DNA from: Chitinophaga sancti
Lineage (GTDB): Bacteria > Bacteroidota > Bacteroidia > Chitinophagales > Chitinophagaceae
Length of the DNA: 64,000 nucleotides
Direction of reading: 5' to 3'
Assembly (NCBI RefSeq): GCF_034424315.1
Contig: NZ_CP139972.1
Coordinates: 4,712,001 to 4,776,000 of the forward strand
A program made the translations under genes and the position numbers. Numbering within the stretch: the stretch's first letter is position 1; each line of letters opens with the position of its first letter. This document shows positions 32,545 to 41,325 of this stretch, piece by piece. The notes under the pieces were generated by a model, which was not told where the DNA came from, ran no database searches, and was given only the letters and a program-made list of their open reading frames with translations.

Positions 32545-32644
32545 GAATAACCTGCCAATAACCCGCAGATATCCCGCCTCTTATATAATGCGGGTTAAAG
32601 GCGGCTTATAGGCGGGATATAGGCGGGTTATCTGCGGGTTATCT
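32545..32644. repeat. 11-bp repeat array in inverted halves (GCGGGTTATCT), in divergent region 32338-32727
   Basis: On the plus strand five units start at 32590, 32601, 32612, 32623 and 32634, exactly 11 apart (GCGGGTTAAAG, GCGGCTTATAG, GCGGGATATAG, then two copies of GCGGGTTATCT). To the left, 32545-32577 holds three units of the same motif on the minus strand. The halves can pair into a large hairpin. The array lies between the AraC gene and GH51, about 84 bases before the GH51 start. Elsewhere in the region I see no other element. Confidence 0.85.
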
Positions 32645-32727
32645 CCCTTTTTACACAGGCGAAGTACCAGGTTTGGCCAGCCGAAGGCCCCCGTTTTAGA
32701 AAATAGAAAACTAAATAGTACACGATC

Positions 32728-34521
32728 ATGAAATCGATTCCACTCTGGATAATGTTATCATTATCCATGAAATGTTACGCTCAGGTCTCAATTATCCAGG
32801 TAAATGCGAATCAACAGCTTAACCACATCCCTTATTCCCTCTATGGCTCCTGCATAGAAGATGTGAACCACGAGATCTATGGCGGTCTCTACGATCAGCG
32901 CCTCTATGGCGAAAGCTTTGAAGAACCGGCCAAAGATGGGGTCAGCAGTATGTGGATACCCATGGGTGAAGGCAGCTTTGCCCCGGATAGTACACAGGCT
33001 TACAATGGAAGCAAATGCCAGCTCATCATCAACAAAGGTGGCATCTATAACCAGGGCCTGAATCACTGGGGTATTGCCGTACAAAAAGGGCAGGCCCTGG
33101 AAGGGAGTATTTATTTAAAGGGTTCGCAGCCTGCCACCATCGCCCTGCAAAGTGCCGATGGCCGTACTACCTACGCCAGCACAAAAACCGGCCCCGTCAC
33201 CAATGCATGGAAGAAGTGCAGCTTTGAATTAAAACCCAATGCTACTGATTCCAATGCCCGCTTCGCCATTTATACCGCCGGTGAGGGTAAACTCTGGCTG
33301 GACCAGGCTACCTTGATGGCACCCAAAACAGCCCGGTTCAAAGGGCTCCCCATCAGGAAAGATATTGCTGTCAAAATGCAGGAAGAAGGTCTGCGATTCC
33401 TGCGCTATGGCGGTACGATGGTCAATGCACCCGGATATCGCTGGAAGAAAATGGTAGGCCCCCGCGACCAACGCCCTCCCTACAAAGGTCATTGGTATCC
33501 CTACTCTTCTAATGGCTTCGGCATCCTGGAATTCCTGCAATTCTGTGAGGCCGCTGGTTTTGATGCCGCATTTGCCATCAACATTGAGGAGACTGCTGCC
33601 GATGCCCGGGACCTGGTCGAATACCTGAAAGGTTCCGCTAATACCACCTGGGGCCGTAAACGAATAGCCGATGGACACCCTGCTCCCTACAAAGTGAAAT
33701 ATATTGAAATAGGGAATGAAGAAGTACTTTTTGATGGTGACAGGGCAGATCAATATGCTCACTACATAGAACGGTTCAATGAGCTATACGATGCAATTCA
33801 TAGTAAAGACACCAGCCTGCAACTTGTATGCTCAGTATGGTGGAGAGCCGAATCTCCCAATACTGAAAAGCTGTTCAATGCCATCGACGGCAAAGCCGCT
33901 TTCTGGGATCTTCATGTAGGAGGTGATGATCCGCGCGAAGGCCTGAAAGTAGATAAAGACCTCACCCAAATGGAAGCCCTGTTCAAAAAATGGAACCCGC
34001 ACACTACAATGAAATGCGCCATCTTCGAAGAAAATGGTGGTTTGCACAATCAGCAGCGTGCACTGGGCCATGCCTCTATCCTGAATGCCGTACGCCGTCA
34101 TGGTGAATTTGTACTCACCTCCTGTGCTGCCAATGCACTACAGGCATTGCACCAGAACGATAATGGCTGGGACCAGGGGCAGATCTTCTTTACACCTGCC
34201 AGCGTATGGGGCGTACCACCGTTCTATGCTACTAAAATGGCGGCAGCCAATCACCTGCCCATTGTGTGCAAATCAACTACAGATACCACCCTGGATGTCA
34301 CCGCGACGATTAGTGAAGATGGTAACACCATCGTCCTGCATATCGTCAATGCATTCAATAAACCCTGCGAGGCACAAGTTATGCTCAATCATTACAAGGC
34401 CCGCAATGCCACCATCTGCCAACTCTCCGATGCAGTATATACTGAGCATACAACCACTGCTGACAAATTAAAATATACTTTTCCACCTGCTTCTTATACG
34501 ATTATCAGATATGAAAATTAA
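32728..34521 (+). CDS. GH51 alpha-L-arabinofuranosidase
   Basis: This 597-aa secreted enzyme (signal MKSIPLWIMLSLSMKCYAQ) would release terminal arabinofuranose from arabinan, arabinoxylan or arabinogalactan. It has an N-terminal family part (YSLYGSCIEDVNHEIYGGLY), a carbohydrate-binding-like insert (about 70-205), then the (beta/alpha)8 barrel with RFLRYGGTMVNAPGYRWK and the acid/base site YIEIGNEEVLFDG (Asn330-Glu331). The nucleophile is probably Glu434 in CAIFEENGG. A C-terminal beta domain follows. Its stop overlaps the next gene's start by 11 bases, so GH51 and GH127 are co-translated. Confidence 0.93.
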   Translation: MKSIPLWIMLSLSMKCYAQVSIIQVNANQQLNHIPYSLYGSCIEDVNHEIYGGLYDQRLYGESFEEPAKDGVSSMWIPMGEGSFAPDSTQAYNGSKCQLIINKGGIYNQGLNHWGIAVQKGQALEGSIYLKGSQPATIALQSADGRTTYASTKTGPVTNAWKKCSFELKPNATDSNARFAIYTAGEGKLWLDQATLMAPKTARFKGLPIRKDIAVKMQEEGLRFLRYGGTMVNAPGYRWKKMVGPRDQRPPYKGHWYPYSSNGFGILEFLQFCEAAGFDAAFAINIEETAADARDLVEYLKGSANTTWGRKRIADGHPAPYKVKYIEIGNEEVLFDGDRADQYAHYIERFNELYDAIHSKDTSLQLVCSVWWRAESPNTEKLFNAIDGKAAFWDLHVGGDDPREGLKVDKDLTQMEALFKKWNPHTTMKCAIFEENGGLHNQQRALGHASILNAVRRHGEFVLTSCAANALQALHQNDNGWDQGQIFFTPASVWGVPPFYATKMAAANHLPIVCKSTTDTTLDVTATISEDGNTIVLHIVNAFNKPCEAQVMLNHYKARNATICQLSDAVYTEHTTTADKLKYTFPPASYTIIRYEN

Positions 34522-36382
34522 ATCCATCCTTCTATTATTACTCCTGTGCAAAATTTCATTTGCACAGATCCATCCATTGCCCCTCACCCAGGTGAGCGTC
34601 AACGACCCTTTCTGGTCACCAAAACTCGCCACCTGGTCACATAAAACAGTATACGATGTACTGAATAAACTGGAAGGTAAATACGAACCGGACCGGAAAG
34701 ACCTGGTTGATGAAAAACAAAAACTGGGGCATACCCGCAATGCTTTTCACAACTTTGACCTGGTAGCCCAGGGCAAAAAGGACATCGGCACACACGATGG
34801 CCCTCCCTGGTATGATGGCCTGGTATACGAATCCATCAGGGGTGCTGCAGACCTGCTGGTACAATACCCTGATCCTACACTGGAGCAGCAACTGGATGGC
34901 TATATCACACGCATCGCTGCAGCACAGGCCGCAGATCCGGATGCCTACCTAAATACCTATACGACCCTGGTCAATTCCAACAAACGCTGGCAAAATGAAC
35001 GCTGGCAGCATGACCTCTACAACGCAGGCATGCTGGTAGAAGCAGGCGTACATTATTACAAGGCTACGGGTAAAACCACCTTGCTGACCGTAGCTGTGAA
35101 AATGGCCAACTACATTTATACCCAAATGGGTCCTGCGCCAAAGGCAAATATTATTCCCGGTCATGGTGGGCCTGAAGAAGCCTTCCTTAAACTGTACCAG
35201 TTATTCAAAGATCACCCTACACTAAAATTAGCCGTTCCCGTTACTCCAGATCATTACTTATCCACAGCACTTTTCTGGATCACTGACAGGGGGCATTACA
35301 ACAATCCTGATGGCAGTACCCGCGAAAGCTATGGTGCCTACAACCAGGATCAAAGCTCCGTATTCGAACAGCAAACCATCGAAGGGCATGCCGTTCGCGC
35401 TACCCTGCTGGCTACAGGTATCACGACTGCTGCGTTACTGAATCATGACCCGGCATATATTACTACTGCTGACAACTACTGGAACAATATGGCGGGCAAA
35501 CGCACCTTCATCACCGGGGGCCAGGGAGCCATTCCCGAAGACGAGAAGTTCGGCCCGGACTATTACCTCCCCGAATCTGCCTACCTGGAAACCTGTGCTG
35601 CTGTCGGTGCCGCATTCTTTAGTGAAAAGATGAATGAGCTGAAAGAAGATGGGAAGTATATGGATGAATTTGAGCGGGTGATTTACAATAATCTCCTGGC
35701 AGGTGTTTCGCAGGATGGCACACATTATTTCTATGAAAATCCATTGACCGCCACACATCGCAGTCGCTGGGTATGGCATGATTGCCCTTGCTGTCCGCCA
35801 ATGTTTTTGAAGATGATAGGCGCATTACCTCAATATATTTATGGAGAGAGTAATAATGGTGTGTATGTAAATTTATTCATCAGCAGCAAAGCCAAACTAA
35901 AGAACATCAGCCTGGAACAAACTACCGCATATCCTGCCAATGGTCGTGTACTGCTTAGGGTAACCAGTGCAGGTAGTCAATCCATTCCCCTACATATCCG
36001 TATTCCAGGCTGGGCAACAGGCAAAGAAAATCCATTTGATTTATATACATCTTTATTAACAGGTAAAGTGCTTGTAACGGTGAATAAGCAGCCCATAGCT
36101 GTAAAAACCCTAAACGGTTATCTCACCATTGCGAGAACCTGGAAAAAGGGAGACACTATTACCATAGATCTTCCTATCACACCCAGGATGGTTTACCCCC
36201 ATCCAGATATCCGGGAATTAAAAAGAAAAGTGGCCATTGCCGCCGGTCCGGTCGTCTATGCAAAAGAAGGGCCTGACACCATCAAAACCGCACCAGCAAA
36301 GGCCAGCATCAATGGCCTGATCCCTTTTTATATGGTCGCCAACAAAGACGACCTGCCCTATAGCGTATGGTTGCAACAATAA
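34511..36382 (+). CDS. GH127 beta-L-arabinofuranosidase (DUF1680)
   Basis: This 623-aa secreted enzyme (signal MKIKSILLLLLLCKISFAQ) has a catalytic (alpha/alpha)6 barrel with GHTRNAFHNFDLV, WYDGLVYESIRGAADLL and NSNKRWQNERWQHDLYNAG. The zinc-thiolate site of the HypBA1 type is present: Glu360 and Cys362 in YLETCAAVG, and Cys427-Cys428 in WHDCPCCPP. One of these Cys acts as nucleophile in this family. An extra Cys425 precedes them. The enzyme removes beta-L-arabinofuranose, complementing the alpha-specific GH51 encoded just upstream. It is followed by a terminator before the GH28 gene. Confidence 0.93.
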   Translation: MKIKSILLLLLLCKISFAQIHPLPLTQVSVNDPFWSPKLATWSHKTVYDVLNKLEGKYEPDRKDLVDEKQKLGHTRNAFHNFDLVAQGKKDIGTHDGPPWYDGLVYESIRGAADLLVQYPDPTLEQQLDGYITRIAAAQAADPDAYLNTYTTLVNSNKRWQNERWQHDLYNAGMLVEAGVHYYKATGKTTLLTVAVKMANYIYTQMGPAPKANIIPGHGGPEEAFLKLYQLFKDHPTLKLAVPVTPDHYLSTALFWITDRGHYNNPDGSTRESYGAYNQDQSSVFEQQTIEGHAVRATLLATGITTAALLNHDPAYITTADNYWNNMAGKRTFITGGQGAIPEDEKFGPDYYLPESAYLETCAAVGAAFFSEKMNELKEDGKYMDEFERVIYNNLLAGVSQDGTHYFYENPLTATHRSRWVWHDCPCCPPMFLKMIGALPQYIYGESNNGVYVNLFISSKAKLKNISLEQTTAYPANGRVLLRVTSAGSQSIPLHIRIPGWATGKENPFDLYTSLLTGKVLVTVNKQPIAVKTLNGYLTIARTWKKGDTITIDLPITPRMVYPHPDIRELKRKVAIAAGPVVYAKEGPDTIKTAPAKASINGLIPFYMVANKDDLPYSVWLQQ

Positions 36383-36426
36383 AAATTGCATTATTTTAAG
36401 CCTGCCACAGGCACCCTCCTAAAAAA

Positions 36427-36460
36427 ACAGCTTCTGCCAAAGGTGGAAGCTGTTCTTTTT
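36427..36460 (+). terminator. Terminator between GH127 and GH28
   Basis: ACAGCTTC / GAAGCTGT with an 11-base loop is flanked by seven A before and TCTTTTT after, 45 bases past the GH127 stop. GH28 therefore has its own promoter. Confidence 0.8.
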
Positions 36461-36504
36461 TGAAATGGTATTATTATCTTGTTGACACTTAAAATCAACA
36501 AGAT

Positions 36505-38007
36505 ATGATGAGGGCATTGATTCTACTGTTATGTTTAAACTATTCTCAACTTTCCGCGCAACAAAAAAACTTCCCCATCACCAGCTACGGCGCCAAAGGT
36601 GACGGCAAAACCAACAACACCAGCGCTATCCAGGAAGCTATCGACAAAGCTGCTGCTGCCGGTGGTGGCACAGTAGTCGTACCCGCCGGTAAATTCGTGA
36701 CCGGGGTCATCGCATTAAAATCAGGCGTAACCCTGCACCTCGCTCCCAACGCCTTCCTCCTCGCTACCACCAGCCGTAAAGATTATGGCCCGGGTAAAGC
36801 CTCTGCCCTCATTGTGGCAGACAACCAACAGCACATCGCCATCACCGGGAAAGGCACGATCGATGGCCAGGGTGAACTGCTGCTGAAAGACATCTTCGAC
36901 ATGCTGAAAAAAGGCACCTTAAAAGATAAAGAATGGCAGCATTATAACGAATGGGGGCAAATGCGGCCGGAAGAAAACAACCGTCCAAAACTGATTGCAT
37001 TCACCAATTGCCAACATGTAACTGTAAAAAATGTGACGATCCTGAATGGCCTCTGCTGGATCCAGGACTATGTAAGTTGTACAGACATGATGTTTGACAG
37101 CATAAAGGTAATCAGCAATACCTTCCTGAATAATGATGGCATCGACCTGGTAGACTGTAAAAACGTAAAACTCACCAACAGCAGTTTTGATGTGGCAGAT
37201 GATGGTATCTGCCTGAAATCGCACGATACTGCCGGCCTTTGTGAGAATATCTATATCGCCGACTGTAAGGTCCGTTCCAGCGCCAGCGGTTTTAAAATGG
37301 GCACCGCCTCCTGGGGAGGGTTCAAAAACATTACTGTAAAAAACATCTATGTATATAACACATTCCGCTCCGCCATCGCCATCGAAACAGTAGATGGCGG
37401 TATCGTGGAAAACATTGATATCAGTAATATCACCGCGAAGAATACCGGTAATGCCATCTTCCTTCGCCTGGGAAAACGCCAGGCACGCCGTGAACCGGGT
37501 ACCCTCCGCAAGGTGCGCATTTCCAATGTAAAAGCAGACATACCAGCTACTAAGCCAGATGCAGGGTATAATATGGAAGGCCCCCCTGAACTGTTTGAAC
37601 ACAATACTTTCCCTGCCGGGATCTATGGTATTCCAGGCCACATCATCCAGGATGTGACCTTAGAGAATATAGATATTACCTATGCTGAAAAGTCTAAAAT
37701 GGCGGTGGCCAATATGAACGTGGATTCCCTGCACCGCATCCCGGAGGCGATCAGTGACTACCCTGAGTTTTCCATGTTCAGGGAACTGCCGGCATGGGCT
37801 TTCTATGTAAGACATGCGGCTGGCATTACCTTTAAAAATGTAAAACTGAACTATACCGGGGAAGAATTCCGTACAGCCTGTATTTTCGATGACGTGACCA
37901 GCTTGAAATTAGAAAAAGTGAAGATTAATAAAGCAGCATCTAAGCCGTTGATTATATTAAATAATGTGAAAGACCCGGTATTGGATGATCCTTCCTTAAC
38001 TAAGTAA
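36505..38007 (+). CDS. GH28 family pectin hydrolase (polygalacturonase-like)
   Basis: This 500-aa secreted right-handed beta-helix enzyme has a signal MMRALILLLCLNYSQLSAQQ followed by the typical start ITSYGAKGDGKTNNTSAIQE and GGGTVVVPAGKFVTGV. The catalytic acids are in NNDGIDLVDC (Asp211, Asp214) and ADDGICLKS (Asp232-Asp233). Polygalacturonases carry NTD, DD, GHG and RIK motifs. Here the GHG region reads ASGFKMGTAS, as in many bacterial GH28 enzymes active on rhamnogalacturonan or xylogalacturonan. The arabinose-cleaving neighbours suggest pectin side-chain and backbone degradation. The specificity within GH28 is uncertain. Confidence 0.9.
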   Translation: MMRALILLLCLNYSQLSAQQKNFPITSYGAKGDGKTNNTSAIQEAIDKAAAAGGGTVVVPAGKFVTGVIALKSGVTLHLAPNAFLLATTSRKDYGPGKASALIVADNQQHIAITGKGTIDGQGELLLKDIFDMLKKGTLKDKEWQHYNEWGQMRPEENNRPKLIAFTNCQHVTVKNVTILNGLCWIQDYVSCTDMMFDSIKVISNTFLNNDGIDLVDCKNVKLTNSSFDVADDGICLKSHDTAGLCENIYIADCKVRSSASGFKMGTASWGGFKNITVKNIYVYNTFRSAIAIETVDGGIVENIDISNITAKNTGNAIFLRLGKRQARREPGTLRKVRISNVKADIPATKPDAGYNMEGPPELFEHNTFPAGIYGIPGHIIQDVTLENIDITYAEKSKMAVANMNVDSLHRIPEAISDYPEFSMFRELPAWAFYVRHAAGITFKNVKLNYTGEEFRTACIFDDVTSLKLEKVKINKAASKPLIILNNVKDPVLDDPSLTK

Positions 38008-38011
38008 AGGC

Positions 38012-38081
38012 AAAGAGCTTGTATTAAAAGTAAAACTTCCGGCATTAAGTACCTTCCAATTACTTTTAATACAAGCTCTTT
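38012..38081. terminator. 22-bp perfect inverted repeat in a convergent gap
   Basis: Bases 38012-38033 (AAAGAGCTTG...) are repeated inverted at 38060-38081 with a 26-base loop, starting 5 bases after the GH28 stop. A very stable stem for a terminator or a mobile palindrome. The opposing gene (38135) ends 53 bases further on. Confidence 0.7.
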
Positions 38082-38134
38082 ATGCTGAAAATGGTTTTCA
38101 TTCCTGCTGGTGAATTCCCTCTTTCATGAATGTT

Positions 38135-38818
38135 CTATTCTGAAATAAATTCCAGTAATCGTTGTCTCGTTACCGTCTGGTTGCCCCAATAAAAAGCATC
38201 CATTTCATCCAGTCTCGACAAAGATGCATCTGACTGGTTTGCCAGCCAGCCTACAAATTCCTCCCGGGAGAGAAAGAGCCGCACCTTATCATCCATCATC
38301 CCATCCCACAATCCACCATAATAATAAGCACCATTGCGATACTCCAGGCCCATGCCGCAATAATCACGGTGCCCGAATCCAAAACTCCTTGTCTGCAATC
38401 GATTTGCTACCTGCTCTGCCAGGGGCAGACCATACAGCTCTGTTTTACTTTCCAGTAACCTGCGCCAGTTTTCCTGTTGCTTACGCACCTCCTGGCCTCT
38501 TTTCTTTTGTACCTGTTGTGCCTCCTGCTGTAGCCGGCCCTTACTCACCTGTTTATACACAAACTGGTTCATGGCCAGGTCAGCCTGCACAATCAAACCA
38601 CCCAGTTCCGGTTCCTGAAATACATATCTGGATACCAGTGAATCGAGCTTTTTATCTGTCGGCCATATCAACACCGGCTTTCCGTCAGTTCTGATTCCGT
38701 TCATGGACAGTAGGGCAGGTGCCTGAAAGCGGATACTCCCCCTTATACAATTATATTTCTCCAGTACTACCCGGAGCTGAAGGTCTATGGCTGATTTTAA
38801 TTCTTCTCTGGACGTCAT
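38135..38818 (-). CDS. Hypothetical protein with central coiled coil
   Basis: I do not recognise this 227-aa protein. It has no signal or membrane helix. Residues 1-90 look globular (LLSMNGIRTDGKPVLIWPTD; QEPELGGLIVQADLAMNQFV). Residues 90-125 are a Gln/Lys/Arg-rich coiled coil (KGRLQQEAQQVQKKRGQEVR), and the rest has GHRDYCGMGLEYRNGAYYYG and LFLSREEFVGWLANQSD. It is likely cytosolic. It lies alone between the GH28 gene and the PUL terminator. The conserved-looking Tyr/Gly-rich segment (YGGLWDGMMDD) might be a binding site, but I can assign no function. Confidence 0.7.
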   Translation of the reverse strand: MTSREELKSAIDLQLRVVLEKYNCIRGSIRFQAPALLSMNGIRTDGKPVLIWPTDKKLDSLVSRYVFQEPELGGLIVQADLAMNQFVYKQVSKGRLQQEAQQVQKKRGQEVRKQQENWRRLLESKTELYGLPLAEQVANRLQTRSFGFGHRDYCGMGLEYRNGAYYYGGLWDGMMDDKVRLFLSREEFVGWLANQSDASLSRLDEMDAFYWGNQTVTRQRLLEFISE

Positions 38819-38969
38819 TAGGATAGCTTTACGAACTAGGTGACAATTTACATTTTCTCAAATTAAAATGATTATCAATTAGTTTTTCTTTTTATTAAGA
38901 AAGGGGAAGCGACCCTACATATATAAATTATTCGTCTTGTTTAAAATCAGCCATCCCTTAAAACAAAAC

Positions 38970-38997
38970 CGCTCCTATCAAAAGACAGGAGCGTTTT
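38970..38997 (-). terminator. Terminator at the end of the PUL
   Basis: CGCTCCT / AGGAGCG with a 10-base loop directly follows the GH3 stop on the minus strand. A run of six T also lies on the plus side, so it can work both ways. Confidence 0.8.
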
Positions 38998-39000
38998 TTA

Positions 39001-41325
39001 TTATTTACTCACAATCTCAACACTGCCCCGCAACCGGATATCTTTAGAAGAACTCCCTACCATTATTTCAAATTTCCCGGGCTCCACGGTGAAATGATCG
39101 TTGATATCCCACAACCCTAATTCATGCTTCCCTAACACAAAACTCACTTCCTTCTCTTCCCCCGGTGCCAGGGTGACTCTTTCAAACCCTCTCAACACCT
39201 GCGTATAGGTTATCACACTACTAAATTCGTCATGAATATATAATTGTATCACCTCATCACCTTTTACACTCCCCGTGTTCCTGACCTTACAGCTAACAGT
39301 AATATTCCCCTCAGGTCCTTGCTGCGCTGGGGTCACTTTCAGCTCACTATACCCGAATGTAGTATAGCTCAGCCCAAACCCAAATGGATATAAGGCTCCA
39401 TTCACCGCAGTTTTGGCAGATGCCTCTGAACCGGGCTTGAATGGAAATGCATAGGGGATCTGTCCAACTGATTTAGGGAAAGTCACCGCCAGTTTACCCC
39501 CCGGGTTATAATCCCCGAACAAAACGGAGGCAATCGCCTCGCCCCCAAACTCACCCGGGAACCATCCATGAATAATAGCCGGAATATTACGCTGTGCAAA
39601 ATTGATACTGGCGGCACGGCCATCTAATAATACCAGTACTACAGGTTTGCCGGTAGCATATACGGCCTCCAGTAAACGCTCCTGTACAACGGGCAGATCT
39701 AAACTGGTCCGGGAACGGTCTTCCCGCACCGTCTTTTCAGAACCTCCCAGTACAAGGATGGTCAGCTCAGATTTTTTTGCCAGGTCCACCGCTGCATCCA
39801 GCATACTTTGCTCAGCACTGTCAGCCGGGAAAGCCAGGATCTCATCCTCCGGGAAATGTTTACCCACTATATCACACCCCTTCTCATAACCCACAGCTGC
39901 CCCCGGCAGCATCGCTTTGATACCATCATATACTGTGATCAAAGGCGCATTCGCTGGACCATACCTCGATAACAGTCCTTCTACTTCTTTTGCATTCGGG
40001 CCTATTACAGCTACTGATTTCAAAGATTTGCTCAAGGGCAGGGTATGTGCATCATTCTTTAACAATACAATAGATTCCAGGGCTGCCTGCAGCGATAAGG
40101 CCTGGGCCGCAGCAGTATGAACCTGGTTCGCATCTCCCCTGTAAGGATTATCAAATAAACCCAAACGGAACTTTACCCTTAGCACCTCAGCCACCCTTTT
40201 ATCCAGCATCTCCATAGAGACCTTGCCATCTTTGATCGCCTCTCGCAATGGGTTGAGAAAATCTTCAGGGATAGAAAAATCAGTCCTGATATTCACCCCT
40301 GCATTTACCGCCATCGCCACCGCATCCTCCATCGTAGGTGCTACCTTATGCTTCTCCGTAATAAATTCCAGCGCCCTGCTATCAGTAGTGACATACCCAT
40401 TAAAACCCCATTGATGCCTCAGGATATCGGTCAGGAAATAAGAACTTCCCGTCACCGGTACGCCATCATAGTCATTGTAAGAACTCATCACCCCCATAGC
40501 ATGTGCTTCTTCCACCGCTACCCTGAAAGGTTCCAGGTACAGGGTTTTCATCTCCCTGGGGGCCACATGGGGATCGGTTCTCGTGCCACCATCCCTGCCA
40601 CCTACCGGTACAGAATATACGGCAAAATGCTTGATCGTAGCCGCCACCCCATTCTTTTGCAAAGCCAGGATCATTTGTTTCCCCAACTGTCCTACCAGGA
40701 AAGGATCCTCGCCATACACTTCTTCCGCACGGCCCCAGCGAGGATCCTGTACAATATCAAGTATAGGGGAATAAATATTCGTATAACCTAAGGCGCTGGC
40801 TTCCTTGCCTTCCACCATACCAATGTTGTAAATAAGGTTCTTATCCCAGGTCGCTCCCTGCCCGCATTGTGCGGGGAAAGAAGTGGCCCTGTCGTGACAT
40901 AAACCCCGTATCCCTTCATTGGTAAAGTCTACCGGGATACCCAAACGGGTATTTTCAATAAACCACTTTTGAATCGTATGGATCGTTTCAATATGCTTGC
41001 TGTATGGAAAAGCATATGCTGATTTGAACTTACCCACCCCATTATGCTCTTCATCGATATTCCCGATCCCATCTTTCCAGATCTTCGTCTTCCATTCCGG
41101 TGTAGGCAGGGCATCTTTCAACACCCTCCCTGAACCGTACAACGTAGCCAGCTGGCAGGTTTTCTCTTCCATCGTCATTTGCGCGATCAGATCACTGATC
41201 CGCTCTTCGATATTTGCCTTCGGGTCCTCATACACATCCTTCTTCCCATTTTTGTTAAGATCTATCTGAGCATAAGAAATAGAGTGGAATAGTATAGCAC
41301 AAAGTATTATTAAAAGCTGCTTCAT
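39001..41325 (-). CDS. GH3 beta-glucosidase/xylosidase-type hydrolase of the PUL
   Basis: This 774-aa exported enzyme (signal MKQLLIILCAILFHSISYAQ) has GH3 N-terminal and C-terminal domains followed by an Fn3-like domain (GDEVIQLYIHDEFSSVITYT). The nucleophile is Asp315 in GYVTTDSRALEF. The substrate-binding KHF (232-234) and RWGRAEEVYGEDP are typical. Just after the signal, DLNKNGKKDVYE (22-33) copies an EF-hand calcium loop except for Lys at position 8. It is the last PUL gene, overlapping GH38 by 4 bases (ATGA). It probably removes beta-glucosyl, xylosyl or similar non-reducing residues from the PUL substrate. Confidence 0.93.
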   Translation of the reverse strand: MKQLLIILCAILFHSISYAQIDLNKNGKKDVYEDPKANIEERISDLIAQMTMEEKTCQLATLYGSGRVLKDALPTPEWKTKIWKDGIGNIDEEHNGVGKFKSAYAFPYSKHIETIHTIQKWFIENTRLGIPVDFTNEGIRGLCHDRATSFPAQCGQGATWDKNLIYNIGMVEGKEASALGYTNIYSPILDIVQDPRWGRAEEVYGEDPFLVGQLGKQMILALQKNGVAATIKHFAVYSVPVGGRDGGTRTDPHVAPREMKTLYLEPFRVAVEEAHAMGVMSSYNDYDGVPVTGSSYFLTDILRHQWGFNGYVTTDSRALEFITEKHKVAPTMEDAVAMAVNAGVNIRTDFSIPEDFLNPLREAIKDGKVSMEMLDKRVAEVLRVKFRLGLFDNPYRGDANQVHTAAAQALSLQAALESIVLLKNDAHTLPLSKSLKSVAVIGPNAKEVEGLLSRYGPANAPLITVYDGIKAMLPGAAVGYEKGCDIVGKHFPEDEILAFPADSAEQSMLDAAVDLAKKSELTILVLGGSEKTVREDRSRTSLDLPVVQERLLEAVYATGKPVVLVLLDGRAASINFAQRNIPAIIHGWFPGEFGGEAIASVLFGDYNPGGKLAVTFPKSVGQIPYAFPFKPGSEASAKTAVNGALYPFGFGLSYTTFGYSELKVTPAQQGPEGNITVSCKVRNTGSVKGDEVIQLYIHDEFSSVITYTQVLRGFERVTLAPGEEKEVSFVLGKHELGLWDINDHFTVEPGKFEIMVGSSSKDIRLRGSVEIVSK

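Noticed and set aside
36919..37641. 240-codon minus-strand frame inside the GH28 gene
   Set aside because: It is an antisense shadow of the beta-helix repeats; GH28 motifs are on the plus strand.
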